Source: Zoogloea sp. LCSB751
GTDB lineage: Bacteria > Pseudomonadota > Gammaproteobacteria > Burkholderiales > Rhodocyclaceae
Reading direction: 5' to 3'
Length of the DNA: 64,000 nt
Assembly (NCBI RefSeq): GCF_002028455.1
Contig: NZ_MWUM01000001.1
Location: 1 to 64,000, forward strand
Position 1 is the first letter of the stretch. The number at the start of each line of letters is the position of its first letter. The notes under the pieces were generated by a model. The model saw nothing but the letters and a program-made list of their open reading frames with translations. It was not told the DNA's origin and did no database searches. The position numbers and the translations under genes are program-made. Below are positions 43,053 to 52,241 of the stretch, one piece after another.

Positions 43053-44675
43053 ATGCGCAAGCTATCGGATACGCCTATCTGGCTACGTCTGACGGGGGCG
43101 ATCTGGCTGATGCTGGTGATCGCATGGGGGGGCATGATCGCGTGGGAGTCCCGCGTCAATCGGGATATCGCGATTGCCCAGGCGGAGGATTTTGCGCACA
43201 GCATCCACGAGATGACCATGGCTGGCCTGACCGGCATGATGATCACCGGTACGGTGGGGCAACGGGAGGTCTTCCTCGACCAGATCAAGCAGTTGTCGGT
43301 GATCCGCGATCTCGAAGTGATCCGCGCCGACGCGGTGAGCAAGCAGTTCGGGCCCGGCAACCGCAAGATGCCGGCGCTCGACGAAGACGAAAAGCAGGCG
43401 CTGAGCAGCGGCCAGGCCATCGTGCGGGTCGAGCACGGCAACGCTAGCGGCGAATACCTGCGGGTCGTCAAGCCGGCGCTGGCGTCCACCAACTACCTTG
43501 GCAAGAACTGTACGGCCTGTCACCAGGTGGCACCGGGCACCCCGCTGGGCCTGGTGAGCATGAAGATCTCCCTGGACCGGGTGAACGAAGCGGTCGACAC
43601 TTTCCTGTGGAAGAGCATCGTCAGCGCCCTGGTCGTGTCCTTGCCGCTGATCGCCTTTGTGATGTTCTTCATCCGGCGCTTCGTCGTGAATCCCCTCACC
43701 GAGATGAACAACAGCCTGGCCGAGATCGCCAAGGGTGAGGGCGACCTGACCCGGCGCCTGGCGGTGGCCGGTCAGGACGAGATCGGCAAGACTGCGACGA
43801 CCTTCAACGAGATGCTCGGCACGATTGCCCAGCTGGTGCGGCATGTGTCCGAATCGGCGGCGCGGGTGACCAGTTCGGCCCATCAATTGTCGGCCAGCGC
43901 GAGCCGGGTCGCTGATGGCTCGCGCCGCCAGAATGACCAGTCGATGAATGCCGCTGCGTCGGTGGAGCACATGGCGGCCAACATCGCCAATGTGGCGGCC
44001 AGCGCCGAGCGGGTGCATCAGCGTTCCCAGGAGAGTCTGAAGCAGGCCAACGAAGGCAGCCGGACCCTCGATTCCCTGGTCTCCGAAGTCAGCCATGCGG
44101 AGAGCGCCGTACGTGAAATGGCCTCGTCGGTGGAACAGTTCGTCGAGTCCACCACCGCGATCACCGCGATGACCCAGGAAGTGCGGGACATCGCGGAGCA
44201 GACCAACCTGCTGGCGCTCAACGCAGCCATCGAGGCGGCCCGTGCCGGCGAGCAGGGGCGCGGCTTTGCCGTGGTGGCGGACGAGGTGCGCAAGCTGGCC
44301 GAGAAGTCGGCCCGTTCGGCCGGTGAGATCGACGCGGTCACCTCGCGCCTCAGCAAGCAGTCGGTGGCGGTGCGCGAATCGATCCAGCAGGGGCTGGAGC
44401 ATCTGGCGTCCAGCCGCGAGGCGGTGTCCACCGTGTCCAGTGCGATCACTGCCGGCAACGAGTCGGTGGTGGCGGTCGGGCATGGTCTCGACGAGATTGC
44501 CGAGGCAACCGAGCAGCAGCGCTCGGCTAGTGCCGCCGTGGCCGAAAGCATCGAGTCGATTGCCGCGATGGCGCGGGACAACAACGAGTCCGTCGAGTCT
44601 ACGGCCCGCGCGGCCCAGGACATGGAAAACCTCGCCAGCCAGCTGCAGCAGACGGTGTCGCGCTTCCGGGTGTAA
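43053..44675 (+). CDS. Methyl-accepting chemotaxis protein with periplasmic haem-c motif
   Basis: This 540-residue chemoreceptor has a membrane helix at 13-30, a periplasmic domain to about 185 and a second helix at 190-212. A HAMP domain follows and then a cytoplasmic signalling domain whose hairpin tip reads [35 protein letters not shown] (in part). The periplasmic domain ends with CTACHQ at residues 153-158, a CxxCH c-type haem-attachment motif, just before the membrane. Such sensors respond to redox state or gases. An upstream in-frame ATG at 43008 is not used because GGGGTGG lies in front of 43053 and the membrane helix then sits near the N terminus. Confidence 0.93.
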   Translation: MRKLSDTPIWLRLTGAIWLMLVIAWGGMIAWESRVNRDIAIAQAEDFAHSIHEMTMAGLTGMMITGTVGQREVFLDQIKQLSVIRDLEVIRADAVSKQFGPGNRKMPALDEDEKQALSSGQAIVRVEHGNASGEYLRVVKPALASTNYLGKNCTACHQVAPGTPLGLVSMKISLDRVNEAVDTFLWKSIVSALVVSLPLIAFVMFFIRRFVVNPLTEMNNSLAEIAKGEGDLTRRLAVAGQDEIGKTATTFNEMLGTIAQLVRHVSESAARVTSSAHQLSASASRVADGSRRQNDQSMNAAASVEHMAANIANVAASAERVHQRSQESLKQANEGSRTLDSLVSEVSHAESAVREMASSVEQFVESTTAITAMTQEVRDIAEQTNLLALNAAIEAARAGEQGRGFAVVADEVRKLAEKSARSAGEIDAVTSRLSKQSVAVRESIQQGLEHLASSREAVSTVSSAITAGNESVVAVGHGLDEIAEATEQQRSASAAVAESIESIAAMARDNNESVESTARAAQDMENLASQLQQTVSRFRV

Positions 44676-44745
44676 TCCTGCGCGAATACCCCGCCCGAGA
44701 CTGGGCCGGTGGCGACTTACGCGGACTTACACCGCTGAGCGCAAG

Positions 44746-44769
44746 AAAAAGGCGGCCATCGTGGCCGCC
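44746..44769 (-). terminator. Rho-independent terminator of the ABC transporter operon
   Basis: On the minus strand GGCGGCCA and TGGCCGCC form an eight-base stem with a three-base loop and are followed by TTTTTC. It lies between the livM-like stop and the convergent chemoreceptor stop, and can act in both directions. Confidence 0.78.
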
Positions 44770-44801
44770 TGATGCTTCTGTCGTCGATCCGGCTGGCCGC
44801 C

Positions 44802-45758
44802 TCAGCGGATGCCGGCCCGCTGGATCAGGGCCTGGATCTCGCCGACGATGCCGCGCCGGAAGGCCAGCACGCAGGCGACGAAGATCGCTCCCATGATCAC
44901 CGTCACCCACGAGCCGACCTTGTCGGCCAGCTCGTTCTGCAGTGTCACGATGGTCGCCGAGCCGACCGCCGGGCCGAGGATGGTGCCGAGGCCGCCGAGC
45001 AGGGTCATCAGTACCACTTCGCCGGAGGTGTGCCAATGCACGTCCGACAGGGAGGCGAGCTGGAAGACCAGGGTCTTGGTGGCGCCGGCGAGGCCGGCCA
45101 GGGAGGCCGAGATCACGAAGGCCAGCAGCTTGAACCTGGCCACGTCGTAGCCAAGGGAGATGGCCCGTGGCTCGTTCTCGCGGATGGCCTTGAGGATCTG
45201 TCCGAAGGGCGAGTGGATCGTCCGGTAGATGAGGAAGAAGCCGAGGCTGAACACTGCGTACACCAGGTAGTACATGGCGATGTTGTCCGACAGGTCGATG
45301 AAGCCGAACAGGTGGCCGCGGGGTACGCCCTGCAGGCCGTCTTCCCCACCGGTGGCCGGCACCTGCAGGACCAGGAAGTACACCATCTGCGCGAGGGCCA
45401 GGGTGATCATCGCGAAGTAGATGCCGGTACGGCGGATCGCCAGGATGCCGAATAGCCAGCCGAGCAGACCGGCGCTGACCGTGCCGGCCAGAATGCCGAC
45501 CTCGGGCGAGACGCCGGAGTCGCGCACCAGCAGGCCGCACACATAGCCCGCCGTGCCGAGAAAGGCCGCATGGCCGAAGGACAGCAGGCCGGCGAAACCG
45601 AGCAGCAGGTTGAAGGCGCTGGCGAACAACGCGAAGCAGAACAGTTTCATCAGGAAGGTCGGGTACACCGCGAAGGGGGCGAGCAGGCCGACGACGAACA
45701 GGCCGGTGTACAAGACCTCGGTCTTGATCAGGGCGCTGGGCTGGGCGGGAGAGTTCAC
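44802..45758 (-). CDS. livM: Branched-chain amino-acid ABC transporter permease (LivM type)
   Basis: This 318-residue inner-membrane permease has about nine helices. It contains FGLLSFGHAAFLGTAGY-like sequence (LSFGHAAFLGTAGYVCGLL), the AIRENEPRAISLGYDVARFK loop that contacts the ATPase, and GLGTILGPAVGSATIV near the end, as in LivM. GTG is the start, preceded by CCAGGAG. It is the last gene of the operon and pairs with the LivH-type permease. Confidence 0.92.
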   Translation of the reverse strand: MNSPAQPSALIKTEVLYTGLFVVGLLAPFAVYPTFLMKLFCFALFASAFNLLLGFAGLLSFGHAAFLGTAGYVCGLLVRDSGVSPEVGILAGTVSAGLLGWLFGILAIRRTGIYFAMITLALAQMVYFLVLQVPATGGEDGLQGVPRGHLFGFIDLSDNIAMYYLVYAVFSLGFFLIYRTIHSPFGQILKAIRENEPRAISLGYDVARFKLLAFVISASLAGLAGATKTLVFQLASLSDVHWHTSGEVVLMTLLGGLGTILGPAVGSATIVTLQNELADKVGSWVTVIMGAIFVACVLAFRRGIVGEIQALIQRAGIR

Positions 45759-45780
45759 GCTGACTCCTGGTTTCCGTGGA

Positions 45781-46662
45781 TCAGGCCTTGCCGAACAGGC
45801 CCGCAGGCCGCACTAGCAGGACGATGACCATGATGACGAAGACAACGACGGCGGAGGCTTCCGGGTAGAAGACCTTGGTCAGGCCCTCGACGAGGCCCAG
45901 CCCGATGCCGGTGACGATGGAACCGAGGATGGAGCCCATGCCGCCGATCACCACCACGGCGAAGACGACGATGATCAGGTTGGAGCCCATCAGCGGATTG
46001 ACCTGGAACACCGGCGCTGCGAGCACGCCGGCGAAGGCCGCCAGCGCCACGCCGTAGCCGTAGGTGAAGGTGATCAACAGCGGCACGTTGATGCCCAGCG
46101 CCTGGACGATCTGCGGGTTCTCGGTGCCGGCGCGCAGGTAGGCGCCGAGACGGGTCTTCTCGATCATGAACCAGGTGCCGAAGCACACCGTCAGCGACAC
46201 GACGACGACCCACGCGCGGTATAGCGGCAGGAACATGAAGCCCAGGTGGATGCCGCCGGAGAGGGCTTCCGGCACCTCGTAGGACTCGCCGGAGATGCCG
46301 AACTGGTCGCGGAAGATGCCCTCGATGATCAGCGCCAGCCCGAAGGTGAGCAGCAGGCCGTAGAGGTGGTCGAGCTTGTAGAGCTTGCGCAGCATGGTGC
46401 GTTCGAGGATCACGCCGAGCAGGCCGACCAGCAGCGGTGCGGCGATCAGCGCCACCCAGTAGTTGATCTGGAACTTGGTCAGGGCCACCCAGGCGATGAA
46501 GGCGCCCATCATGTACTGCGCGCCATGGGCGAAGTTGATGATGTTGAGCAGGCCGAAGATGATCGCCAGCCCGAGGCTGAGGATCGCGTAGAAGGAGCCG
46601 TTGATCAGCCCAACCAGCAACTGGCTGCCAAGCAGGGCCGTCGGGACGCCGAAGATTTCCAT
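45781..46662 (-). CDS. livH: Branched-chain amino-acid ABC transporter permease (LivH type)
   Basis: This 293-residue inner-membrane permease has about eight helices. It opens with SQLLVGLINGSFYAILSLGLAIIFGLLNIINFAHGAQ (in part), and has RAGTENPQIVQALGINV as the coupling loop and GGMGSILGSIVTGIGLG near the end, features of LivH/AmiD-type permeases. CTGGAG precedes the ATG. It starts 115 bases after the substrate-binding gene, with an inverted repeat between them. Confidence 0.92.
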   Translation of the reverse strand: MEIFGVPTALLGSQLLVGLINGSFYAILSLGLAIIFGLLNIINFAHGAQYMMGAFIAWVALTKFQINYWVALIAAPLLVGLLGVILERTMLRKLYKLDHLYGLLLTFGLALIIEGIFRDQFGISGESYEVPEALSGGIHLGFMFLPLYRAWVVVVSLTVCFGTWFMIEKTRLGAYLRAGTENPQIVQALGINVPLLITFTYGYGVALAAFAGVLAAPVFQVNPLMGSNLIIVVFAVVVIGGMGSILGSIVTGIGLGLVEGLTKVFYPEASAVVVFVIMVIVLLVRPAGLFGKA

Positions 46663-46724
46663 GGGGCACTCCAGTCCTGGTATCGCGTCGGTCTACCAGA
46701 CGATGTTGAGGAGACTTCTTCTCC

Positions 46725-46763
46725 TGCGGGGGCGAATGTCTCGCTTTGGATGACGCCCCCGCA
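46725..46763. repeat. Inverted repeat between livK and livH, REP-related
   Basis: TGCGGGGGCG at 46725-46734 and CGCCCCCGCA at 46754-46763 are perfect complements with a 19-base loop. The arms resemble the REP-like element at 34240. The hairpin may reduce livHM expression relative to the binding protein or stabilise the upstream mRNA. Confidence 0.55.
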
Positions 46764-46776
46764 AGGTCTCGCGCGG

Positions 46777-47991
46777 TTACTTCTTGACCAGCGCGCAGCG
46801 CGATTGGGACAGGGGCTGGAAGGCCTCTGCCGCCGGGATGGTCTGGCGCACGGTGTAGTAGTCCCACGGGTACTTCGATTCGGACGGCTTCTTCACCTGC
46901 ATCAGGTACATGTCGTGCACCATGCGGCCGTCCTCGCGGATCTGGCCGTTCTTGGCGAAGAAGTCGTTGATCGGCGTCTTCTTCATCTGCGCCATGACCT
47001 TCTTGGTGTCGTCGGTGCCGGCTGCCTTGACCGCCTTCAGGTAGTGGTAGATCGATGAGTACTGGCCGGCCTGGACCATCGTCGGCATCTTCTTCTGCAC
47101 GCTGAAGAAGCGCTTCGACCAGGCGCGGGTCTCGTCATTGAGGTCCCAGTAGAAGCCTTCGGTCAGGTACATGCCCTGGGTGGACTTGAGGCCCAGCGCG
47201 TGCACGTCGGTGATGAACATCAGCAGGCCCGCGAGGGACTGGGTCGGCGTGATGCCAAACTCGGCGGCCTGTTTGATGGAGTTGGTGGTGTCGGCGCCGG
47301 CATTGGCCAGGCCGATGACCTGCGCGCCGGAGGCCTGGGCCTTGAGCAGGAAGGACGAGAAGTCTGAGCCGGGGAAGGGGTGGCGTACCGAGCCGAGCAC
47401 CTTGCCGCCGTTGGCGGTGACCACCGCCGAGGCGTCTTTCTCAAGCGCCTGGCCGAAGGCGTAGTCGGAGGTGATGAAGAACCAGCTCTTGCCGCCCTGC
47501 TTGGTCACCGCCTTGGCAGTGCCGTTGGCGAGGGCGTAGGTATCGTAGGTGTAATGCACCGACACGTCGTTGCACTGCTCGTTGGTGATCGGCGTGGAGC
47601 CCGGGCCGTTCATGATCGCGATGCGGTCCTTCTCCTTGGCCACCTTCATCACCGCCAGCGCGGTGGAGGTGGTGACCAGTTCGGTGGCGGTATCCACGCC
47701 TTCGCGCTCGAACCACTCGCGGGCCTTGTTGGAGGCGATGTCGGCCTTGTTCTGATGGTCGGCGGTGACCACCTCGATCTTGAAGTTCGGCTTTTCCTTG
47801 GCGATGAAGTCCTCTACGGCCATCTTGGTGGCCAGGACTGCACCAGAGCCGGCCAGGTCGGAATAGGTGCCGGACAGGTCGGTGAGCACGCCGATCTTCA
47901 CCACGCCGCCGGAGATCTGCGCGTGGGCGCCCGCGGACAGGGTGGCGAGGGCTGCGGCACAGGCCAGGCTCATCGTCTTCTTCATGCTCAT
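46777..47991 (-). CDS. ABC transporter substrate-binding protein (LivK type)
   Basis: This 404-residue periplasmic protein has a signal peptide (MSLACAAALATLSAGAHA) and the type I periplasmic-binding fold: VVKIGVLTDLSGTYSDLAGSG (in part), a NKADIASNKAREWFE helix and WFFITSDYAFGQALE. This is the LivK/urea/amide-binding family; the ligand is probably an amino acid or amide, but the sequence does not tell. The ATG at 47991 is used as AGGAG is placed eight bases before it; an alternative start is 47985. It lies between livF and livH. Confidence 0.9.
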   Translation of the reverse strand: MSMKKTMSLACAAALATLSAGAHAQISGGVVKIGVLTDLSGTYSDLAGSGAVLATKMAVEDFIAKEKPNFKIEVVTADHQNKADIASNKAREWFEREGVDTATELVTTSTALAVMKVAKEKDRIAIMNGPGSTPITNEQCNDVSVHYTYDTYALANGTAKAVTKQGGKSWFFITSDYAFGQALEKDASAVVTANGGKVLGSVRHPFPGSDFSSFLLKAQASGAQVIGLANAGADTTNSIKQAAEFGITPTQSLAGLLMFITDVHALGLKSTQGMYLTEGFYWDLNDETRAWSKRFFSVQKKMPTMVQAGQYSSIYHYLKAVKAAGTDDTKKVMAQMKKTPINDFFAKNGQIREDGRMVHDMYLMQVKKPSESKYPWDYYTVRQTIPAAEAFQPLSQSRCALVKK

Positions 47992-48026
47992 GTGTCTCAC
48001 TCCTTTTGTTTATCGTGTGTCGGGGT

Positions 48027-48749
48027 TCAGACGCCCAGCGTGTGGTGCAGCCAGTCCATGCGGCCGGGCAGTTCTTCTTTGCTGATCGTGGCGAGGATCT
48101 CGCCGTGCTCCAGCACGTAGTGGCGGTCGGCCAGCGGCGCGGCGAAGCGGAAGTTCTGCTCCACCAGGACGATCGTGAAACCGCGTGCCTTGAGCTCGGT
48201 GATGACCTCGCCGAGCTTCTTGACGATGACCGGCGCCAGCCCTTCGGTGATCTCGTCGAGCAGCAGCAACTTGGCGCCGGTGCGCAGCACGCGGGCCATC
48301 GCCAGCATCTGCTGTTCGCCGCCGGACAGCTTGGTGCCCGGGCTGTGGCGGCGCTCCAGCAGGTTGGGGAACATGGCGTAGAGCTCGTCCACCGACATGC
48401 CGCCGCTGGCCACCTGGGGCGGCAGCAACAGGTTCTCTTCGGTGGAAAGGGACGCGAAGATGGCGCGTTCCTCGGGTACGTAGCCGATCCCGTAGCGGGC
48501 CATGCGGTGGGTTGGTTCGGCGATGACTTCCTTGCCGTTCACCATGATCGAGCCGCTGCGCCGGCCCACCAGACCGAGGATGGACTTGAGGGTGGTCGAC
48601 CGGCCGGCGCCGTTGCGGCCCAGCAGCGTGATGCACTCGCCGCGCCCGACGTGCAGGTCGATGCCGTGCAGGATGTGGGATTCGCCGTAGAACGCGTGCA
48701 GGTCGCGGATGCGCAGCATCTCGGGCTTGGGGTCGAAGGCGCTGGTCAT
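48027..48749 (-). CDS. livF: ABC transporter ATP-binding protein (LivF type)
   Basis: This 240-residue ATPase has LLGRNGAGRSTTLKSILGL (Walker A, with arginine in place of lysine before ST), an LSGGEQQMLAMARVL signature, LLLLDEITEGLAP as Walker B, and VEQNFRFA. LivF-type features are the YGIGYVPEERAIFASLS segment. The Walker A lysine change (GAGRS) is striking: most LivF proteins have GAGKS or GAGKT. Catalysis could rely on the LivG partner. The other motifs are normal. It begins 15 bases after livG. Confidence 0.92.
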   Translation of the reverse strand: MTSAFDPKPEMLRIRDLHAFYGESHILHGIDLHVGRGECITLLGRNGAGRSTTLKSILGLVGRRSGSIMVNGKEVIAEPTHRMARYGIGYVPEERAIFASLSTEENLLLPPQVASGGMSVDELYAMFPNLLERRHSPGTKLSGGEQQMLAMARVLRTGAKLLLLDEITEGLAPVIVKKLGEVITELKARGFTIVLVEQNFRFAAPLADRHYVLEHGEILATISKEELPGRMDWLHHTLGV

Positions 48750-48764
48750 GGGGCGGGATTCCGG

Positions 48765-49532
48765 TCAGTGGTGGGCGTCGTGCATGTCGGCTGAGCCCAC
48801 GTAGGCTTCGAGCACCTGCGGATTCTTCGAAACCTCCTCGTAAGAGCCCTCGGCGAGGATGCTGCCGCGCTGCAGCACGGTGATGCGGTCGCACAGGTTG
48901 GCGACTACCGATAGGTTGTGCTCCACCATCAGGATCGTGCGGTCGACGGATACCTTGCGGATCAGCGCGACGACGCGGGCGATGTCCTCGTGGCCCATGC
49001 CCTGGGTCGGCTCGTCGAGGAGCATCATCGTCGGCTCCAGCGCCAGCGTCGTGGCGATCTCCAGCGCGCGCTTGCGGCCGTAGGGCATTTCCGCGGTGAC
49101 GGTGTCGGCGAAGCCGGCCAGGTCCACCGACTCCAGCAGCTCCATCGCGCGGCCGTTGAGCACGTCCAGGCTCTTCTTCGAGCGCCAGAAGTGGAACTCG
49201 GTGCCGAGCTTCTTCTGCAGGCCGATACGCACGTTCTCCATCACCGTCAGGTGCGGGAAGGTCGCCGAGATCTGAAAGGAGCGCACCAGCCCGCGCCGGG
49301 CGGTGGCGGCCGGCGCCTCGCGGGTGATGTCCTGTCCGTCGAAGCTGATCGTGCCGTGGGTCGGCGGCAGGAACTTGGTGAGCAGGTTGAAGACCGTGGT
49401 CTTGCCGGCGCCGTTGGGGCCGATCAGCGCGTGGATGTGTCCGCGCCGGATTTTCAGATCCACGTTGGAAACCGCCGTGAAGCCCTTGAACTCCTTGGTC
49501 AGGCCGGCGGTTTCGAGGATGTACTCGCTCAT
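48765..49532 (-). CDS. livG: ABC transporter ATP-binding protein (LivG type)
   Basis: This 255-residue ATPase has IGPNGAGKTTVFNLLTKFL as Walker A, RSFQISATFPHLTVMENV, LPYG-type signature AEMPYGRKRALEIATTLAL, Walker B MMLLDEPTQGM and VEHNLSVVANLCDRI. It pairs with LivF to drive the LivHM permease. The ATG at 49532 is chosen because GGGAGG is just upstream. It follows a short membrane-peptide gene. Confidence 0.94.
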   Translation of the reverse strand: MSEYILETAGLTKEFKGFTAVSNVDLKIRRGHIHALIGPNGAGKTTVFNLLTKFLPPTHGTISFDGQDITREAPAATARRGLVRSFQISATFPHLTVMENVRIGLQKKLGTEFHFWRSKKSLDVLNGRAMELLESVDLAGFADTVTAEMPYGRKRALEIATTLALEPTMMLLDEPTQGMGHEDIARVVALIRKVSVDRTILMVEHNLSVVANLCDRITVLQRGSILAEGSYEEVSKNPQVLEAYVGSADMHDAHH

Positions 49533-49555
49533 AGGACCTCCCGCAGTGTGGCCGA

Positions 49556-49687
49556 TCAGTGTTTCGTCGGGAGGGTTCGGCGGACGGGAATGGGAATTGG
49601 GCGCCGCTGCGTCTCGATGAAGCGGCGGGCGAGCCGCACGGCGAGGACGAGCGTGATGATCGTTGCCAGGATCGGCAAGGGGCTCAT
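49556..49687 (-). CDS. Small single-helix membrane peptide upstream of livG
   Basis: This 43-residue frame begins MSPLPILATIITLVLAVRLA, a hydrophobic helix of about 17 residues, then a strongly basic, arginine-rich tail ending in PTKH. Positive residues after the helix suggest an N-out or C-in orientation. GGAG sits nine bases before the ATG. The next gene, livG, begins 24 bases after the stop, so it is probably the first gene of the transporter operon. It is shorter than most gene callers accept. Confidence 0.55.
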   Translation of the reverse strand: MSPLPILATIITLVLAVRLARRFIETQRRPIPIPVRRTLPTKH

Positions 49688-49973
49688 GGCGGTGTCTCCG
49701 TATCGTTATGGCAGCTAGCCTAGGGCCGGACCTTGTCCACACCGTTGCTCAAATGTAACGAATGGTGCGATGTGCCGGTCGGGCTGCCCCGGCGTGCTGC
49801 GCCTTTGCTGGTGCCGCAAGGGCGTGGGGGCCGGGACGCGGCGAAGGCGAGGGAATACCCGAACGGCGTGTGGCGCACTGGCGGACTTCAGACATCCGCT
49901 GCAGCACGGGCCGCTGCAAGCGCTAGAATGCAAGATTGCAACAAACCATTCGTTGAAGACGGAGTCCCCCGAG

Positions 49974-51815
49974 ATGCCCCAGTACCGTTCCCGCACCTCC
50001 ACCGCCGGTCGCAACATGGCCGGCGCCCGCGCCCTGTGGCGCGCCACCGGCATGAAGGACGGCGATTTCGAAAAGCCGATCATCGCCGTGGTCAACAGCT
50101 TCACCCAGTTCGTGCCGGGCCACGTGCACCTGAAGGACCTGGGCCAGCTGGTCGCGCGCGAGATCGAGGCTGCCGGCGGCGTCGCCAAGGAATTCAACAC
50201 CATCGCTATCGACGACGGCATCGCCATGGGCCACGGCGGCATGCTCTACAGTCTGCCGTCCCGCGACCTGATTGCCGACAGCGTGGAGTACATGGTCAAT
50301 GCCCACACCGCCGACGCGATGGTGTGCATCTCCAACTGCGACAAGATCACCCCGGGCATGCTGATGGCCGCGCTGCGCCTCAACATCCCGGCGATCTTCG
50401 TGTCCGGCGGCCCGATGGAAGCCGGCAAGGTCAAGTGGGAAGCCAAGGTGATCTCCCTCGACCTGGTCGATGCGATGGTCAAGGCCGCCGACAGCAGCTG
50501 CTCCGACGAGGAAGTGGACGCCGTCGAGCGTTCCGCCTGTCCGACCTGTGGCTCCTGTTCCGGCATGTTCACCGCCAATTCCATGAACTGCCTGACCGAG
50601 GCGCTGGGCTTGTCCCTGCCAGGCAACGGCACCGTGGTCGCCACTCACGCCGACCGCGAGCAGCTGTTCCTGCGCGCCGGCCGCACCATCGTCGGCATGG
50701 CCCGCCGCTACTACGAGCAGGACGACGAGTCCGTGCTGCCGCGCTCCATCGCCAGCTTCAAGGCCTTCGAGAACGCCATCAGCCTCGACGTGGCGATGGG
50801 GGGTTCCACCAACACCGTGCTGCACCTGCTGGCCGCGGCCAAGGAAGCCGGTGTGGACTTCACGATGAAGGACATCGACCGCATCTCCCGCCACGTGCCC
50901 TGCCTGTGCAAGGTGGCGCCGGCGGTGGCTGACGTGCACATCGAGGACGTGCACCGTGCTGGTGGCATCATGGGTATCCTCGGCGAATTGAACCGCGCCG
51001 GCCTGCTGCATACCGACCTGCCCACCGTCCACGCCAAGACCCTCGGCGAGGCGCTGGCCACTTGGGACGTGATGAAGGCCCATGACGGTGGTGTGTTCAA
51101 CTTCTACAAGGCGGCTCCGGGTGGCGTGCCGACTCAGGTCGCCTTCAGCCAGGATCGCCGCTGGAACGAACTGGATCTGGATCGTAGCCACGGGGTTATC
51201 CGTGACAAGGCGCATGCCTTCAGCCAGGACGGCGGCCTCGCCGTGCTGTACGGCAACATCGCCGAGAAGGGCTGCATCGTGAAGACCGCCGGCGTCGACG
51301 AGTCTATCTGGCAATTCACCGGCCGCGCCCGTGTGTTCGAGAGCCAGGAAGACGCCGTGGCCGGCATCCTCGCCGACCAGATCGTCGCTGGCGACGTGGT
51401 GGTGATCCGCTACGAAGGCCCGAAGGGCGGCCCCGGCATGCAGGAAATGCTCTACCCGACCAGTTACCTGAAGTCCAAGGGGCTCGGCAAGAGCTGCGCG
51501 CTGCTCACCGACGGGCGCTTCTCCGGTGGTACCTCCGGCCTGTCCATCGGCCACGCCTCGCCGGAAGCGGCCTGCGGCGGCGCAATCGGCCTGGTGGAAG
51601 AGGGCGACATCATCGAGATCGACATCCCCAACCGCCGCATCAACCTGGCGGTGTCCGACGAGGTGCTGGCTGCCCGCCGCGCAGCCCAGGATGCCCGTGG
51701 CTGGAAGCCGGCCAACCGCGTCCGCCACGTGTCGGCCGCGCTGCAGGCTTACGCGGCCCTGACCACCAGTGCCGATACCGGCGCGGTGCGTGACGTGACG
51801 CAGATCCAGCGCTGA
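49974..51815 (+). CDS. ilvD: Dihydroxy-acid dehydratase
   Basis: This 613-residue iron-sulfur enzyme dehydrates dihydroxy acids in valine, leucine and isoleucine synthesis. It contains [51 protein letters not shown] with the cluster cysteines, [13 protein letters not shown] and [21 protein letters not shown] (in part). This is the 4Fe-4S IlvD type. GGAG precedes the ATG at 49974. A TAGAAT hexamer lies at 49924-49929, but no good -35 is seen. It is divergent from the transporter operon. Confidence 0.97.
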   Translation: MPQYRSRTSTAGRNMAGARALWRATGMKDGDFEKPIIAVVNSFTQFVPGHVHLKDLGQLVAREIEAAGGVAKEFNTIAIDDGIAMGHGGMLYSLPSRDLIADSVEYMVNAHTADAMVCISNCDKITPGMLMAALRLNIPAIFVSGGPMEAGKVKWEAKVISLDLVDAMVKAADSSCSDEEVDAVERSACPTCGSCSGMFTANSMNCLTEALGLSLPGNGTVVATHADREQLFLRAGRTIVGMARRYYEQDDESVLPRSIASFKAFENAISLDVAMGGSTNTVLHLLAAAKEAGVDFTMKDIDRISRHVPCLCKVAPAVADVHIEDVHRAGGIMGILGELNRAGLLHTDLPTVHAKTLGEALATWDVMKAHDGGVFNFYKAAPGGVPTQVAFSQDRRWNELDLDRSHGVIRDKAHAFSQDGGLAVLYGNIAEKGCIVKTAGVDESIWQFTGRARVFESQEDAVAGILADQIVAGDVVVIRYEGPKGGPGMQEMLYPTSYLKSKGLGKSCALLTDGRFSGGTSGLSIGHASPEAACGGAIGLVEEGDIIEIDIPNRRINLAVSDEVLAARRAAQDARGWKPANRVRHVSAALQAYAALTTSADTGAVRDVTQIQR

Positions 51816-51838
51816 GTCAGATTTCGGCGCGATAGAGC

Positions 51839-51869
51839 AAAGCCCGGCGAAAGCCGGGCTTTGTTTTTT
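51839..51869 (+). terminator. Rho-independent terminator after ilvD
   Basis: AAAGCCCGGC and GCCGGGCTTT flank a GAAA tetraloop and are followed by a T-rich run (TGTTTTTTG). It lies 24 bases after the ilvD stop. Confidence 0.92.
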
Positions 51870-51900
51870 GTGGTGGCTCGCGGCTGGAACGTCCCGCTCT

Positions 51901-51927
51901 TGTAGGAGTGAATTCATTCGCCCCCAC
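51901..51927. repeat. REP-like intergenic palindrome, copy 2
   Basis: The 3' arm ATTCGCCCCCAC and the centre GAATTC match the reverse complement of the element at 34240; the other arm is altered to GTAGGAGTGAAT. It lies between the ilvD terminator and the 3' end of the 88-aa gene. Confidence 0.65.
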
Positions 51928-51951
51928 GGAGATCAGGGGCGCGCCGCCTTC

Positions 51952-52218
51952 TCAGCGGCCCAGCTCCTCCAGCGAGGCATGCAACTTCGGCACGAACAGC
52001 GCGTCCTGCTCGCTGATCTGGGCGAGGGCGTAGCTGATCAGCTGGGTGCCGGCGGCGATGGCGTCCGGCGCGTTGTCCAGCTCTGCGGCGAAGCGGCCGA
52101 TGCTGCTGGCCACCAGCCGCGTGATGCGCGGGTTCTCGCCAAAGACGCGGGCCGTACCGATCGCGTTGCTGATCAGCGCGGCAGTGGCCTCGAAGTGATC
52201 GGGTTTCGGCTTGGTCAT
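51952..52218 (-). CDS. Small helical protein of the nafY operon, unknown
   Basis: This 88-residue protein is helical and has no recognised family. Notable parts are EATAALISNAIGTARVFGENPRI (in part), a RFAAELDNAPDAIAAGTQLI helix and a C-terminal ASLEELGR. GGAGGACAC stands before the ATG. It lies 23 bases after the NafY-like gene and is therefore probably in the same transcript, under the same sigma-54 promoter. A role around nitrogenase is possible by association only. Confidence 0.7.
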   Translation of the reverse strand: MTKPKPDHFEATAALISNAIGTARVFGENPRITRLVASSIGRFAAELDNAPDAIAAGTQLISYALAQISEQDALFVPKLHASLEELGR

Positions 52219-52241
52219 GGCGTGTCCTCCAGGAACGGTTT

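Noticed and set aside
49923..51917. Minus-strand open frame of 664 codons opposite ilvD
   Set aside because: ilvD has all its cluster cysteines in the sense frame. The antisense translation is histidine-, glycine- and valine-rich shadow sequence.
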